The notes under the pieces were generated by a model. The model searched no databases. It was not told the DNA's origin and saw only the letters and a program-made list of their open reading frames with translations. Positions 33,397-44,500 of a stretch of DNA of 64,000 nt are shown here, in pieces (position 1 is the first letter of the stretch; the number at the start of each line of letters is the position of its first letter). A program made the position numbers and the translations under genes. The stretch is from Conus ventricosus. Lineage: Eukaryota > Mollusca > Gastropoda > Neogastropoda > Conidae. The DNA is taken from positions 35,609,054 through 35,673,053 of the forward strand of contig CM031626.1 in NCBI GenBank assembly GCA_018398815.1, read 5' to 3'.

Positions 33397-33427
<31 letters not shown>

Positions 33428-34100
33428 ATACAGAAGGCGTGGCCCTGATGCTGACACCAGAGGCGAACTTGCATTCATCAGCAGGGACCCTATCAACTCC
33501 CGCATCATCACAGCCACGTTTAGCACCAAGAAGAAGAACACCAAGCTGAATATCATCCAATGCTATACACCCACAAATGATGCAGGAGAGGAAAGGAAAG
33601 ATGATTTCTACCAGCAAGTACAAGCTGTCCTGGACAAAAGAGGAGCAAACGACATCACAATAGTCATGGTGACTTTAACGCCGAGATGGGATCAGACAAC
33701 ACAGGATATGAAGACATCATGGGGACACATAGACTTGGACAGATAAGTGAGACTGGAGAACGCTTTGTAGACCTGTGCACATTGAACCATCTGGTGATAT
33801 GATACAGCATCTTCCCTCAAAAGCGCATCGTCAAGGCCACCTGGAGATCCCCGGACCACGTCACGGTGAACCAAATCGACCACATCTGCATCAGCAGCAA
33901 ATTCAGGCGATCATGGCGGGGTGTGAGAGTGATGAGGGGTGCTGACGTGCCATCAGACCACCACCTGCTTGTGTCAACAGTGAGACTCCGACTCAAGAAG
34001 TACACTTCAACAAATGCAGGAAGGACAAGATATAATGTGGAGTTATTTAGCAGTAAAGAAATAAAGGAGAAATTTCAGATCAGTTTTACTAACAGGTTCT
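33190..34100 (+). pseudogene. RTE-type endonuclease domain, broken
   Basis: ATWNIRTMYEVDRTIQMASE holds the first catalytic Asn; GVLGPSETRW holds the Glu; then INSRIITATF and LNIIQCYTPTND; the D-F-N block is damaged near 33670. After a stop at 33747, frame-shifted sequence continues with VNQIDHICISSKFRRSW and GADVPSDHHLLVSTV, which contains the C-terminal D-H pair. The enzyme is related to the endonuclease segment also found in bovine CFDP2, derived from an RTE. A run of 28 C replaces a few codons near residue 90 of the first stretch. Confidence 0.8.
33400..33427. repeat. Poly-C run inside LINE coding sequence
   Basis: About 28 consecutive C in the endonuclease coding region. Its true length is doubtful. 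Confidence 0.9.
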
Positions 34101-34177
34101 AACTACTTGAAGAACTGCTTGGAGAGTAGATCACACACATCAAGAACCAGTGGCAACATACCAAGAAACTTTGGCAT

Positions 34178-34751
34178 GGGACCTGTGAGGATTCAGATTC
34201 AGATTCAGATCTTTATTCTGTTAGGCCATAGCCCCTCAGAAGGGGGTACAATAATTGAGATAATATTCTAATATCAATGCTACAAGTAAAACAAACAAAA
34301 AACAGGTTCACAACGTTCACATTGTTACAAGTTTTAAGCCTGCGATGCATCAACGCTTACACTGCTTATTGTTATACACTTAAACAAATATATGTAACCA
34401 TGTTAAACGAAATTCAAGCATTTAACGATAAAAAAAGAACCTAGGCTGTAAGAATTTTTCGAATCATAAATGCTTTGCACAAAAACAGAGCAAAACGCTT
34501 TACAAGTTTTCATTTTTTGAAGTCATTGGCATAATCAGCTTGAAGATACATGGTTGTCTATAGTATTTTTCTGGAATTAACTCTTGCCTAATACAATAAA
34601 GTTCCTGGCACGAAAATACAAAATGAACTTCATTATCAAAAGCCTCGTGACATAATGGGCAAAGGAGATGATCATCACTGAGTTCTCTATAACGATTAAA
34701 ATGACTACTTATTTCTGTGATACCAAATCTAAATTTTGTTGGGACCTGTGA
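34178..34751 (-). mobile_element. 5'-truncated family B LINE nested in family A, with target-site duplication
   Basis: GGGACCTGTGA occurs at 34178-34188 and again at 34741-34751, an 11-base target-site duplication. The 552 bases between them read on the minus strand as the C-terminus of a LINE reverse transcriptase: FGITEISSHFNRYRE, then a CPLCHEAFDNEVHFVFSC zinc-finger-like block (C-x2-C-x8-H-x4-C). An AATAAA-type signal and (GAATCT)n tail follow at 34189-34215. The 3' end matches 3787-4030. It is a clean case of target-primed insertion with 5' truncation. Confidence 0.9.
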
Positions 34752-35451
34752 AGAGGTACTTGGAAAGAAGAAGACCGAGCACAAGGAGTTGATCTCTGAT
34801 GATACTGTTCAGAAACTGAACAAAAGGAAAGAGGAGAAATCCACACTGAACATGAGTCGGACAAGATCAAGCAAAGCACAAGTCCAAGAAGACTACACCT
34901 AGGCAGGCAAAGAAGTGAAAAAGTGTGAAGAAAGATCAGAAGAACTTTATCGACATATTTGCCAAACAAGCAAAAGATGCTGCGGGACAGGGCAACATGA
35001 GAGAGCTGTACAGCACCAAAAAGAAGCTGGCAGGCAAGTTCCAACAGTCTAACAAGCCAGTCAAAGACAAAAACGGAAAGACCCTCACAACAACAGGAGA
35101 TCAATTGAAGCGATGGGCAGAGCACTTCAAAGAATTACTAAACCGTTCCGCCCCTGAAGCACCACCCGACATCCCACCAGCAGAAACAGAACTGCCATCA
35201 ACTGTGAGAAACAATCGAAAGCAGAGATCAGGATGGCCATTCTGACACTGAAGAATGGGAAGGCAGCAGGACCTGATGAGATCCCAGCAGAAGCCATTAA
35301 AGCGGATGTTGGTATAGCTGTCAACTTGCTGCACAGCCTCTTCAGCAAGATACGGGAAAAAGAGAACATCCCAGCAGAGTGGAGGGAAGGCATTGTCATC
35401 AAACTGCCAAAGGGAGGAGACCTTACCAGCTGAAGCAACTATAGAGGGATC
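34752..35451 (+). pseudogene. RTE linker and N-terminal RT motifs
   Basis: Resumes after the nested element with linker sequence (NMRELYSTKKKLAGKFQQSN, then QLKRWAEHFKELLNR) and RT motifs AILTLKNGKAAGPDEIPAEA and IPAEWREGIVIKLPKGGD. Stops lie at about 34900 and 35432 and the frame changes near 35230. Confidence 0.8.
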
Positions 35452-36384
35452 ATGTTCCTGTCAGTGCCAGGCAAGGTTCTAAACAGAGTGTTATTGGAGA
35501 GGATGAAGGAAGCAGTTGACCCTAAGCTCCAAGACCAGCAGGCGGGCTTCCGGCGAAACAGATCCTGTGCCGACCAGATCGCCAGCCTCAGGATCATCAT
35601 CGAACAGTCCTTGGAGTGGAACTCGCCCCTTTACATCCACTTCATCGACTATGAAAAGGCCTTCGACAGTGTAGATAGAAAGACACTATGGAAGCTACTG
35701 AGACACTATGGAATACCAGAGAGCATCTCTCTCATCCGGTGCACCCATCGGGATATGAACTGTAGGGTGGCTCATGCAGGCCAGCTGTCAGACGGTTTTG
35801 AGGTGAAGACAGGAGTGCGCCAGGGATGTCTGTTGTCACCTTTCCTCTTTCTCCTGGTCATCGACTGGATCATGAAGACCACAACAACAGGCAGGAACAA
35901 TGTGATACAATGTACACTCTGGACGCAGCTACATGACCTTCACTTTGCTGACGACTTGGCACTCCTCTCCCACAGTCACACACAGATGCATGACAAGACC
36001 ACCCACATTGAGACAACATCAGCAGGAACAGGGCTCAAGATAAACAACAAGAAGACCAAGCTGATGAAGATCAACACCACAGGCAGCAGCCCAGTCACAA
36101 TCGGAGGTGAGCCCATCAGGGAAGTAGATTCCTTCGTCTACTTGGGAAGCGTAGTTGACAAACAGGGCGGCACCGACCGAGACATCATAGCTAGGATAGG
36201 CAAGGCACGAGCAGCACTCACCATGCTAAAGAACATCTGGGCCTCTGGAGAGATCAGAAGGACAACAAAGTTGCGTATCTTCAATTTAAATGTGAAGTCG
36301 GTTCTGCTCTATGGCTGTGAGACTTGGAGAATGACCAAGGAAATACAGCAAAAAAATTCAGACCTTCATCAACACCTGTCTTAG
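35452..36384 (+). CDS. RTE-type reverse transcriptase core, open for 310 codons
   Basis: From the N-terminus: QQAGFRRNRSCADQI (residues 29-43), IDYEKAFDSVDRKTLW (65-80) with the first catalytic Asp, GVRQGCLLSPFLF, then HFADDLALLSHS with both remaining aspartates (FADD at 35944-35955), and FVYLGSVVDKQGG. All polymerase motifs are present and uninterrupted, so this is the best-preserved retrotransposon domain in the window. The initiating Met is only the first one in the open stretch; the true protein would start far upstream at the endonuclease. A frameshift near 36370 separates it from the tail block. Confidence 0.85.
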   Translation: MFLSVPGKVLNRVLLERMKEAVDPKLQDQQAGFRRNRSCADQIASLRIIIEQSLEWNSPLYIHFIDYEKAFDSVDRKTLWKLLRHYGIPESISLIRCTHRDMNCRVAHAGQLSDGFEVKTGVRQGCLLSPFLFLLVIDWIMKTTTTGRNNVIQCTLWTQLHDLHFADDLALLSHSHTQMHDKTTHIETTSAGTGLKINNKKTKLMKINTTGSSPVTIGGEPIREVDSFVYLGSVVDKQGGTDRDIIARIGKARAALTMLKNIWASGEIRRTTKLRIFNLNVKSVLLYGCETWRMTKEIQQKNSDLHQHLS

Positions 36385-36733
36385 GCGCATCTTCAAAATC
36401 AGATGGTCAGAGATCAACAATGAAAATCTATGGAAGCAAGCAGGACAGGAACCAGTGGCCAAGCAGATTCTGCGGAGGAAGTGGGGCTGGATTGGACACA
36501 CTCTCAGGAAGCCAGCATCCAGCACCACACGCCAAGCCCTGACATGGAACCCGCAGGGGAAAAGGAAGAGAGGCCGACCTCGTAGCAGCTGGAGGCGAGA
36601 CACAGGCAGAGATAATGAGGCAGGGGACCAACTGGACAGGCATTCAGCGAGCAGCCCAGAACCGACTGCGATGGCGGAGTGTTGTCGATGGTCTATGCTC
36701 ACCCTTGAGCTATGGCCTAAGTAAGTAAGTACT
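36385..36733 (+). pseudogene. RTE C-terminal tail block and simple-repeat tail
   Basis: After a one-base frame change the plus strand reads AKQILRRKWGWIGHTLRKP and KRKRGRPRSSWRRDT, the G-H-x-x-R...G-R-P...W block that ends this LINE type. The element ends in TAAGTAAGTAAGT. Confidence 0.8.
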
Positions 36734-36880
36734 GTTACTAATGAATAATTTTATGAACGGAGACTATTCTCTGAGATGTACTGATTAAGTGAAATGATAA
36801 AAACATTCTTACCTTGATGAAAGAGACGAAACAAATCATTTCTGATATGCATTGATTATATTCTTGGTTTGTTGTAAAAA

Positions 36881-37022
36881 GGTCTATGTGGAAATCATTT
36901 TCCCCCAGTGTGTAAAGCTTGATTTCGTAAGGGTCTATGTGTAAATCATTTTCCCCCAGTGTGTAAAGCTTGATTTCGTAAGGGTCTATGTGGAAATCCT
37001 TTTCCCCGAATATGTAAAGCAT
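36881..37022 (+). repeat. 51-bp tandem repeat, 2.8 copies
   Basis: GGTCTATGTG starts at 36881, 36932 and 36983, each followed by AAATCNTTTTCCCC and TGTAAAGC.T.GATTTCGTAA. The unit is 17 codons and stays open on the minus strand, but nothing suggests it is expressed. Confidence 0.9.
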
Positions 37023-37260
37023 GATTCAGGAAAAGAGAATGTTCTATTGTGAGAATGTATTGAACTTTGTAGATTTCGCTATGTGTATTTTCCCCCAAGT
37101 TCTGGTGAAATATAAAGTAACTGTTGGTTATGAATATGATTCATAACCATGATGAATAATAGCCATGTTATAGTAGGGTAGATAATCAAGGTAGTTATCA
37201 GTTCCCCCAGGCAACGTCGTTGTCCTGGTGTGACTGGGAACTGGCTACTAGAGGGTCTGG

Positions 37261-37443
37261 GCGTAGTCGGAGTCTACCCCTGTCTCCACCCTGCTGAGGT
37301 GTGGAGAGGTCCACGTAGGAGTCGACAGTGACCCGACCTGCCAATGCGCCCGGTCTGGGGCGTAGCCGAGATCTACACCTATCTCCACCCTGCTGGAGTG
37401 TGGAGAGGTCGACGTGGGAGTCGACAGTAACCCGACCTGCCAG
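37261..37443 (+). repeat. 99-bp tandem duplication
   Basis: GCGTAG.CG.GA.TCTAC then CTCCACCCTGCTG and GAGTCGACAGT.ACCCGACC, repeated once. Confidence 0.85.
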
Positions 37444-37527
37444 TTGTGCCAGAGCCGCCACTGCTGCCAAGCCAGAGCTGCCGCACTTCAGGTATTTGAA
37501 CCAGCGACCTGTTGGGTCCGTGGTATC

Positions 37528-37740
37528 AGAGCCGTTGCTTCTGCTGTACCAGGGTCATCGCTTTTGTGTGTCAACACCTTGTTTGTGTGTGAGCCGCACA
37601 AGAGCCGTCGCTCCTGTTGTGGACAAAGCCGTTGCTTCTGCTGTACCAGGGTCGTCGCTTTTGTGGTGTCAACATCTTGTTTGTGTGTGAGCCGCACAAG
37701 AGCCGTCGCTCCTGTTGTGGACAAAGCCGTTGCTTCGGTT
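37528..37740 (+). repeat. 98-bp tandem duplication
   Basis: GAGCCGCACAAGAGCCGTCG recurs at 37591 and 37689, and AGCCGTTGCTTCTGCTGTAC at 37530 and 37628. A partial third unit ends near 37740. Confidence 0.85.
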
Positions 37741-37859
37741 CTGTGAGGACTCTGTGAGCTGCTCCTCATGACTGTGTAAGCTTCAGGAGAGGACTTCCTC
37801 CACAGCATTCTTCACGAGAGACTTGCGACGTCTGAGAATTGTCGTGTTGAGTCGGACGT

Positions 37860-38060
37860 GGCCAAAAGAAAATAATATTATATATCTATATAAATTGTTC
37901 GCCTAGGGTTACGGCGTACTTTATTCTGCTGGATTGATATTGCTGTATATTGCTGTGTTTTTGTGTATCTGTGTTTTGATGGCTCAGGCAGCATAAAAAA
38001 GAAAATGTTGACTTGTTCCCTTGCTGTCCATGTTTCGAATGTTTGGGTGTGTGTGTGAAT
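37860..38060 (+). repeat. Dispersed element sharing its end with the 53.9-54.9 kb insertion
   Basis: TTTTGATGGCTCAGGCAGCAT at about 37975-37995 matches, in reverse complement, TATGCTGCCTGAACCATCAA at about 54028-54047. Similarity continues on both sides (GTTTGGGTGTGTGTGTG against its counterpart). It could be the end of an LTR or non-autonomous element. Confidence 0.45.
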
Positions 38061-38169
38061 TAAAAATCGTACACACATTCGAATTTATGTGAGTCAGACA
38101 AACAGACACATGCACCAACGCATCCGTAACAAACCACAGATTTACGTGCCCGTGTGTGAGTGTATGTGT

Positions 38170-38171
38170 GT

Positions 38172-38259
<88 letters not shown>

Positions 38260-38292
38260 CGTGCGTGAACTCGCGCGCGCGCGCGCGTGTGT

Positions 38293-38369
<77 letters not shown>

Positions 38370-38392
38370 TGTGTGTGTGCGTGTGTGTGTGT
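38170..38392. repeat. (GT)n with CG core
   Basis: Long GT array with GCGTGCGTGC and CGCGCGCGCG in the middle. Confidence 0.95.
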
Positions 38393-38399
38393 CCAGATG

Positions 38400-38644
38400 T
38401 TCTAAGCTTGGCCAAGTACCCTGTGTCTAGACATCTACACTGCAAGAACAAACGGAGAAATGAACAAACACAAATTAACATCTATTCATGATTTGCACAG
38501 CCATTTTCATTTTAAATATAGTCAAACATATGTACGAGCAGTAACAAATACGCATAGCTTGAATGGAAATCTTAAATGGGGCTGGGAACAGTAAACAGTT
38601 AAATCACAAACAAGTAGGATAACTCTTGCTCCCATGATGAAATG

Positions 38645-38725
<81 letters not shown>

Positions 38726-39345
38726 CACCAATCGAATGCTGTTTACAATACCGATTCTCCTGACAGAAGTGACAAAACAGGGCACAGAGAAAACACACAC
38801 ACACACAAAAAAGACGTTCCAAACTTACCAATAGAGCATGTACCTGACACGTCTATACAGCAACAACTGGACAAATGGACAAATATGAATTAACATTTAT
38901 ACAAGCCTGGCACAGACTTTTTGATCTTGGACATAGTCAGACAAGTACATGGACGAACAGAAACAAATACAGGTAATCCTGAGTTGATGAAACGAAAGTA
39001 ATATGAAATGAGACAGGAAACAGCAGATAATAAACAACAAACAAGTAGGGTGACTCTTCCTCCCCCAAGAAAACAAATGCACGCCCAGTACTCCAAAGAA
39101 ATGCTGCTTACGACACCGAATCGTCTAGCAGGTATGATAGCACAGAGCACACAGAACAAACAAGGAATCATCCACCCGAAAAGGATGCTCCAAGCTTGCA
39201 TGTATACCTGTGCCAGACACATCTACACAGCAACAACAACTGGAGAAACGAACCAACATAAATTACCATTTTCTTCAAGACTAGCACAGCCTTTCTCATC
39301 TTGAGAATAAAGTCAACCAAACACACGGACGAACAATATACAAAA
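38400..39345 (+). repeat. ~370-bp tandem repeat, about 2.5 diverged copies
   Basis: Copies start near 38402, 38818 and 39190. Each has AAGCTTG/AACTTAC, then GACACATCTACACAGCAA, GGAGAAA.GAACAAACA and AGTCA.AC; the first two also share GGAAACAGCAGATAA-like sequence and AACAAACAAGTAGG. The first copy is lengthened by a (CA)n array at 38647-38723. No coding content was recognised. Confidence 0.8.
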
Positions 39346-39389
39346 ATATCATTATGTCCACATACTGTGGACGGGTCGTGCATTTATCT

Positions 39390-39625
39390 GGAGAGAGAGA
39401 GACAGCAAGAGAGCGAGAGGAGAGAGAGGACAGAGAGAGAGAAGAGAGACAGACAGAAAGACAGACAGACAGACAGACAGACAGAGAGAGCGGAGGAGAG
39501 GAGAGAGAGAGAGAGAGAGAGAGTAGGAGAGAGAGGAGAGAGACGGACAGATAGACAGACAGACAGAAGACAGACAGAATCAATGCAACACACACACACG
39601 CACACACACACACACACACACACAG
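39390..39625. repeat. GA/GACA/CA compound microsatellite
   Basis: (GA)n, (GACA)n, (GA)n, (GACA)n and then (CA)n in sequence. Confidence 0.95.
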
Positions 39626-39659
39626 AGGAAGTGTCATGTCATGCGCCCTAGTCGGGAGG

Positions 39660-42500
39660 CGTGCGCATGGTAAATGAACGGACGACGTAAAACTTTATTG
39701 TTAATCATTCAACTATACTTGGGTCCCTAGGGTTGAACTGGGGTGAAAAGGTTCTGTCGTTGATCAGTATGACCTGAATGCGTCGGGGTTTGTGAAAGAA
39801 AAGAGAGAGGAGAGAGAAAAGAGAGAAGGAGAGAGAGGTGGGGGGGGAGAAGAACTTAAAGAATTAAAATTCCCTTCTCATGTTAAAGTTTATTTCCCCC
39901 AAGTTCTGAAGAACCCTTCGTGGCGAAAGCAAAAATAAATTGTCCGTGGGAAAAACGTTCAACTTTTTTTAGTATTCTTTTTATTCAACTACCTGTTGAC
40001 GTCGTTTGTTGAGGGGGGTTTGGGCTTTAGTGAGAATTTTCCTGTGAAAATTATATTATATATTTATATATATATATATATATATTAAATTTAAAAAAAC
40101 CCTTCCTTTTATGTCTTGTTTTTCGAAATAGGGGAAATAAGCATTCTTTCTGCAGGGTAGATGATTCTGCCTAACAACAGTATGTGTTGAGTGGGGAAGG
40201 GAAAAAAAATAAATAAAGCTCAAAAAAATGACCCTTAAAAAGCTTTAGTTCCAAGGGGGAGACATCCTCCAATGGGGAGGAAACCACAAACATATACCCC
40301 CTGGTCAATCCCCGATTTTTCAAAACCTTGTTGTTTCCCCTCAGGGGGCCCGGGGAAAAGGGGAAAATTTACACCCTCCCTTTTTCAGTTTTAAGAAAAG
40401 CAATCCAGAAAAGGTGGGGGGCAATCCCCCCAAAGTATATTTGGGGGTTTTAAAAAAACCAACCCAAAAGGTGCCACCAAAGAAGCAAAAGAAAATGATA
40501 AAAGAGCAAAACAAGCTAATTTTTTGTGAAAAGTAAAAAAAAAAAAGATTCTCTTTAACAAAGTGCTGGGGGTCGTTTTGGAATGAACCCCGGGGGGAAA
40601 AAAATAAACAAACTATAAATTCCCAAAGGGATAAGTACCGGCCCCGTTCCAGAACTTACAGAGCATTTTTTTTTTTTTCCTTCACCCATCAACACATACT
40701 GTTATTTTAGGCAGAATCCTCCATGCGATTTTTAAGCTTATTTCCCCCTATTCGTCAATCTAAGACTAAAGGCCAAGCTTTGTTTATACAATATTTTTGC
40801 AGTCTTTTTGAAACCCCAAAGCTGCTCTGTAGTTGCTGGAACGGGGCGGGGTCTTATCTTGGGAAATTTTATTAGTTTTATTTTATTATATATTTTTTTT
40901 TTATTTTATATATATATATATATATATATATTTATTAATATTATATATTTTTGGGAGTGTAATTTTTTTGAGTGAGACTTTTTGGAATAAACCCTAAATT
41001 TGTAAGGGGGGGAAACCCCGTGGGGGGAGTGTCCCTGTGAAAAGCTGTAAGAAAACCGACATTTTTTAACGGATGGACTGATTGATCAGGGTAAATGTTG
41101 TAAAAATTTGGTTTTTTGTTGTTGGTTGTTGTTGTTGTTGTTGTTTTATTTTTTCCTTTAAATCATGTAAAGATGTGCTGACTTTTTTGTTAATTCTAGA
41201 TCCCCTTTTTGGTAAAGGGGACCATTAGATTTTAATAAATGAAAAAATGTGTTTTAAGATACCCTAATTGTGAAAAGGGACAAATAGCCACGAAAGGCGT
41301 TTTAAATTTATGCTGATATCACAAATTGAACAACACCAAAAAAGATTTCCCAATAAACTGTTTTCCTTATTGCCTTCCCAAATTTGTTGTTGTCCCCCCC
41401 CCCCCCCCCCCCCACCACAACACACAAACAAAATAAATAAATCTGGTGGGGGTTTTTTTTTACCCGAGGGGGGAATTGTAAATTATGGTTGGCTTTGTAT
41501 TGAATGAAAGGCGTCAGATTGCGCTGGGCATTGTACATGACGTCTTGTGATGCATATGAGTCGGTGTGTCCAGTGCACCTTTTTGAACACACCCACACAA
41601 ACACCACCACACACACACACACCAAAACACACACAACACAAAAAAACACACAACACACACACACACACAACACACACACACACACAACCAAATGGGAGAG
41701 GAGAGAGAAAAAGAGGAGAGAGGCAGAAAAGCAGACAGACAACGACGAAAACAGACGACAGACAGGGAGACAGACAGAAAGACGGAGGGGGACGACGGTC
41801 GACGGGGCGGGCGGAGGCAGACAGAAGAGTGACCAGAGAGAGGAGAGAAAACGAACGAACGAACGAAAATTTTTTATTTTTTAAAAGGGTTAGTGGATAG
41901 CATAATTTTTTTACACCAGCCTCGGGCAAGAAAAAAAATCGATTATCAAAAAGCAAACAAACAAATTCATGAAAAAAAGGAAAAAAAATCCTTGCAGGGG
42001 GAAACCTTGAGAAAAAAAAGAAAAAGAAGAAAAAGAAAACCAAAGAACACAACCCACCCCAACAACAACAACAACGAGAAAAATGATCAAGGCAAGAGGT
42101 GGGTGGGTGGGGGGGGGGGAGGAAGAGAGAGAGAGAGAGGAGAGAGGAGAGAGAGAGAGAAGAGGGGAGAGAGAGAGACGCCCAAACCGACCGACCGACT
42201 GCCCGACCGATGACCGCCGACGCCCGACTGGGGGAAAAGAAAAGGCAGAGTTTAAAGGAAGAGAAATACAATGAAGCAGACATGGATTAGACACCTACAA
42301 AAAACTTTGAAAAAACACATTAATGGCACGGGATGATCACTGCAATTTGCGTAGAATTAAGTCAACTTCGAACATCACATATTTTTTTAAATTGAATCTG
42401 AATTGGGGAATTATCAATACATTTTCGGGTATAGTGCAGTCAAATCTGAGACATTCATAATATTTTTTGAAAATTAGACTTGAATTTTTTAAAGTTTGAT
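39660..42500. other. Low-quality sequence block, no host gene recognised
   Basis: Frequent runs of A, T, G and C of 4-9 bases, as at 10.7-20 kb. It includes a C run at 41395-41413, (CA)n-like sequence at 41585-41692 and GA tracts at 41700-41730 and 42123-42180. A TA-flanked inverted-repeat element at 40.05-40.95 kb is listed separately. Confidence 0.6.
40052..40945. mobile_element. TA-bounded inverted-repeat element (MITE-like)
   Basis: Both ends are (TA)n tracts. Just inside lie inverted copies of one sequence: on the left TAGATGATTCTGCCTAACA and AGTATGTGTTGAGTG (about 40160-40195), on the right CATCAACACATACTG and TTAGGCAGAATCCTCC (about 40688-40725). Other copies of this end lie at 49690-49767, 51650-51850 and 56690-56890, several again next to (TA)n. 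It has no coding capacity. Confidence 0.6.
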
Positions 42501-42539
42501 TGATTTTTAAGTTCTTCAGGAATTTATGGTTCCATAGCC

Positions 42540-44500
42540 AACCCCGGAATACGCCAGACTAGACTTGTATAGATTAATCATGGCAACGGGGGTTTATTTT
42601 ATGTTGAATGTCGATAGTCGTTAAAAGTGAACATATTTTTAAAAGAAGTGGAGCTTTTCCAGGAGTCCTTATGCATAAAGAGTCCCTTATTCTATAGAAG
42701 TTGGCTTTAAATGGGAGAATGCCTGATTGCATAGGTCTGAATATACCAGTGAGGATGGTTGACCTAATGTTACTTTGACAGCTCTTTTGTGAAGGCTAAT
42801 TAGTGGTTTGAGTGAATTCTTGCTCGCTGGTTCCAAAGCGTTGAGGCATAGTCGATAATAGGGCTGAATTAAGAGTGAAAAATAGTTTTCTTGCATGCAA
42901 AATTTTAAGAAGTTCTTAATTTTTTTTAAAAGATGTAGTTTTCTTGTAACGTTTCTATATAAAGACTCAAGTGTTTTTTGACAAGTTAGATTATTATTTT
43001 TTTATTTACGACTTGTACTGGTACTTCTTCGATGGTTTCTTTGAAATCAAAGATGGTGTTCGGTTTTTGAGTTGACTTTTCTGTCAGTATTTTTAATCAG
43101 AATTTATTTTTTTTAGGGGGATACCCCTGGAAAAAATCGTCCCCTTTCCCCAAGTTTGGTTTTCTTGGATGTCCTGCAACCTGTGGGCCGAATTACTTGT
43201 GTCTTTAAGTTGTATCATCAGCAAAACATTTGGGTTTTTATTTTCAAGTCAAGGGAGATCTTTGATGAAAAAATGAAAAACAATAGGGACCAATACTACC
43301 CTTTGTGGGACCCCAAAATTTTTTGGGAAGAAAATTTAAATTTGTATGAGTTTCGGACACAATGTGCTGTCGGTTGGGCGAAAAGATAAAATTAGTTTTG
43401 TTTTTTGTATGACGTTAAAAAAGGTTTTTTTGTTTAAAAAAAGTTATGATTTAACGTCGAAGGTTTTTTGCAAATCTAAAAAGAAATTCTGAAAATTTTT
43501 TGTAGTTTCATGTTTAATACCATTTATTTTTAGTCTAGGACTGGTGAAAATGGTTTTCTCTAAAACCCTGTTGTTTTGGGTGGTTTTAATTCTTTTTTTA
43601 TGCAGGGGAAAGGGAACTTTTTGGGGGAGTTCTAATGGTTAAAAAGAATGTAAAATAAAAAATGGGGTCTATAATTTGATGGATGTATTTTTTTTCCTGA
43701 GTGTTTGGGGTATGTTTTCCCTTTTTTTTAAGTATTAAAAGCATTTTTATCTATCAGGGGTTTTGAAAATGTAATTTAAACTTTTCTGCTAAGGGTGGGG
43801 AGCTTTTGAATTTACCATCATCCCGTAAATTTCCCCACGAGTGGCTGTCTGTTTCAATGCCAAAGGGGGCCAAAAAAACAGAGACATCTTGTGGTTTTTA
43901 AATTTTCTGAATGGTTTTTTTTCCCTGCAGTTTTTTTGTAATTCTTTTAAAGTCTTATCATTTGTTTTTTCTCTGAATTTTTGATCTGCAGTTGTAAAAT
44001 GGTGATTTTTTTTACGGCAGTTTCTTTATTTGTTTGGGCAGAGGAAACATGTTTATTTTTTTAATCCAGGATGGTTTCCTTCGGCTGGGGGCCTTTCATG
44101 TTAAAAGTTAAAAAATTTATTTTTTTTTCTCTGCTCAAATGAGAAGGTATTTTATTTCGTTTTTTATATTCTTACGAGGGCCCTTTTTTTTAACAGGTCT
44201 CCTTTGGAAAATAGTTCTGTATTTTTTGTTACCCAGGAGGTTTTATCGATATTGACTTTTTTGGGTTTGGGGGGGATTTTTATTGTTTAACTATAGAAGA
44301 TGGATACCACTTCCCCCCCGTTTGGGGTTTGTATTTTACACTATTTTAGAGGTAATTTAAAGGTCAGAAAAATTTGTCACGATAAAATTTTTAAAAAGTT
44401 TCAAAAGGTAATTTTTTTGGGTTTAATTTGGGTTTTGGTTTTCCTTTTTTGCCCAAGTGCAACAATGGGGAAAGTGCCTGACCCTTTTAAACAGGTACAT
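42540..44500 (-). mobile_element. Family C LINE (Jockey/CR1-like), decayed
   Basis: Minus-strand pieces in order: a linker region near 44000; an RT region near 43480 resembling DLQKTFD; G-V-P-Q-type sequence (ILGSHKGS/GVPQRVVLVPIVF) near 43290-43330; then IKDLPLT and FADDT near 43220-43240, with both catalytic aspartates; then LLIQPYYRLCLNALEPASK and LHKRAVKVTLG at 42896-42760. The GVPQGS...FADDT wording and C-terminal R-A-x-R-x-I block are typical of Jockey/CR1-type elements and differ from families A and B. The sequence is heavily homopolymer-distorted. Confidence 0.7.

Larger units (their letters stand above)
32879..36733 (+). mobile_element. Family A RTE-type LINE, nearly full length
   Basis: Starts in a 5' leader (GCTTGTGTACCTCCATGACC, then GAAGCGTATGCTCCTGGTAG) that I recognise from related invertebrate elements, and ends in an (AAGT)n tail at about 36716-36733. 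Subtracting the nested 552-base insertion, it is about 3.3 kb, the expected RTE size. It encodes endonuclease and reverse transcriptase on the plus strand. A C-run at about 33400-33427 and several stops break the endonuclease; the RT core is open for 310 codons. It looks younger than the family B copies. Confidence 0.85.
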
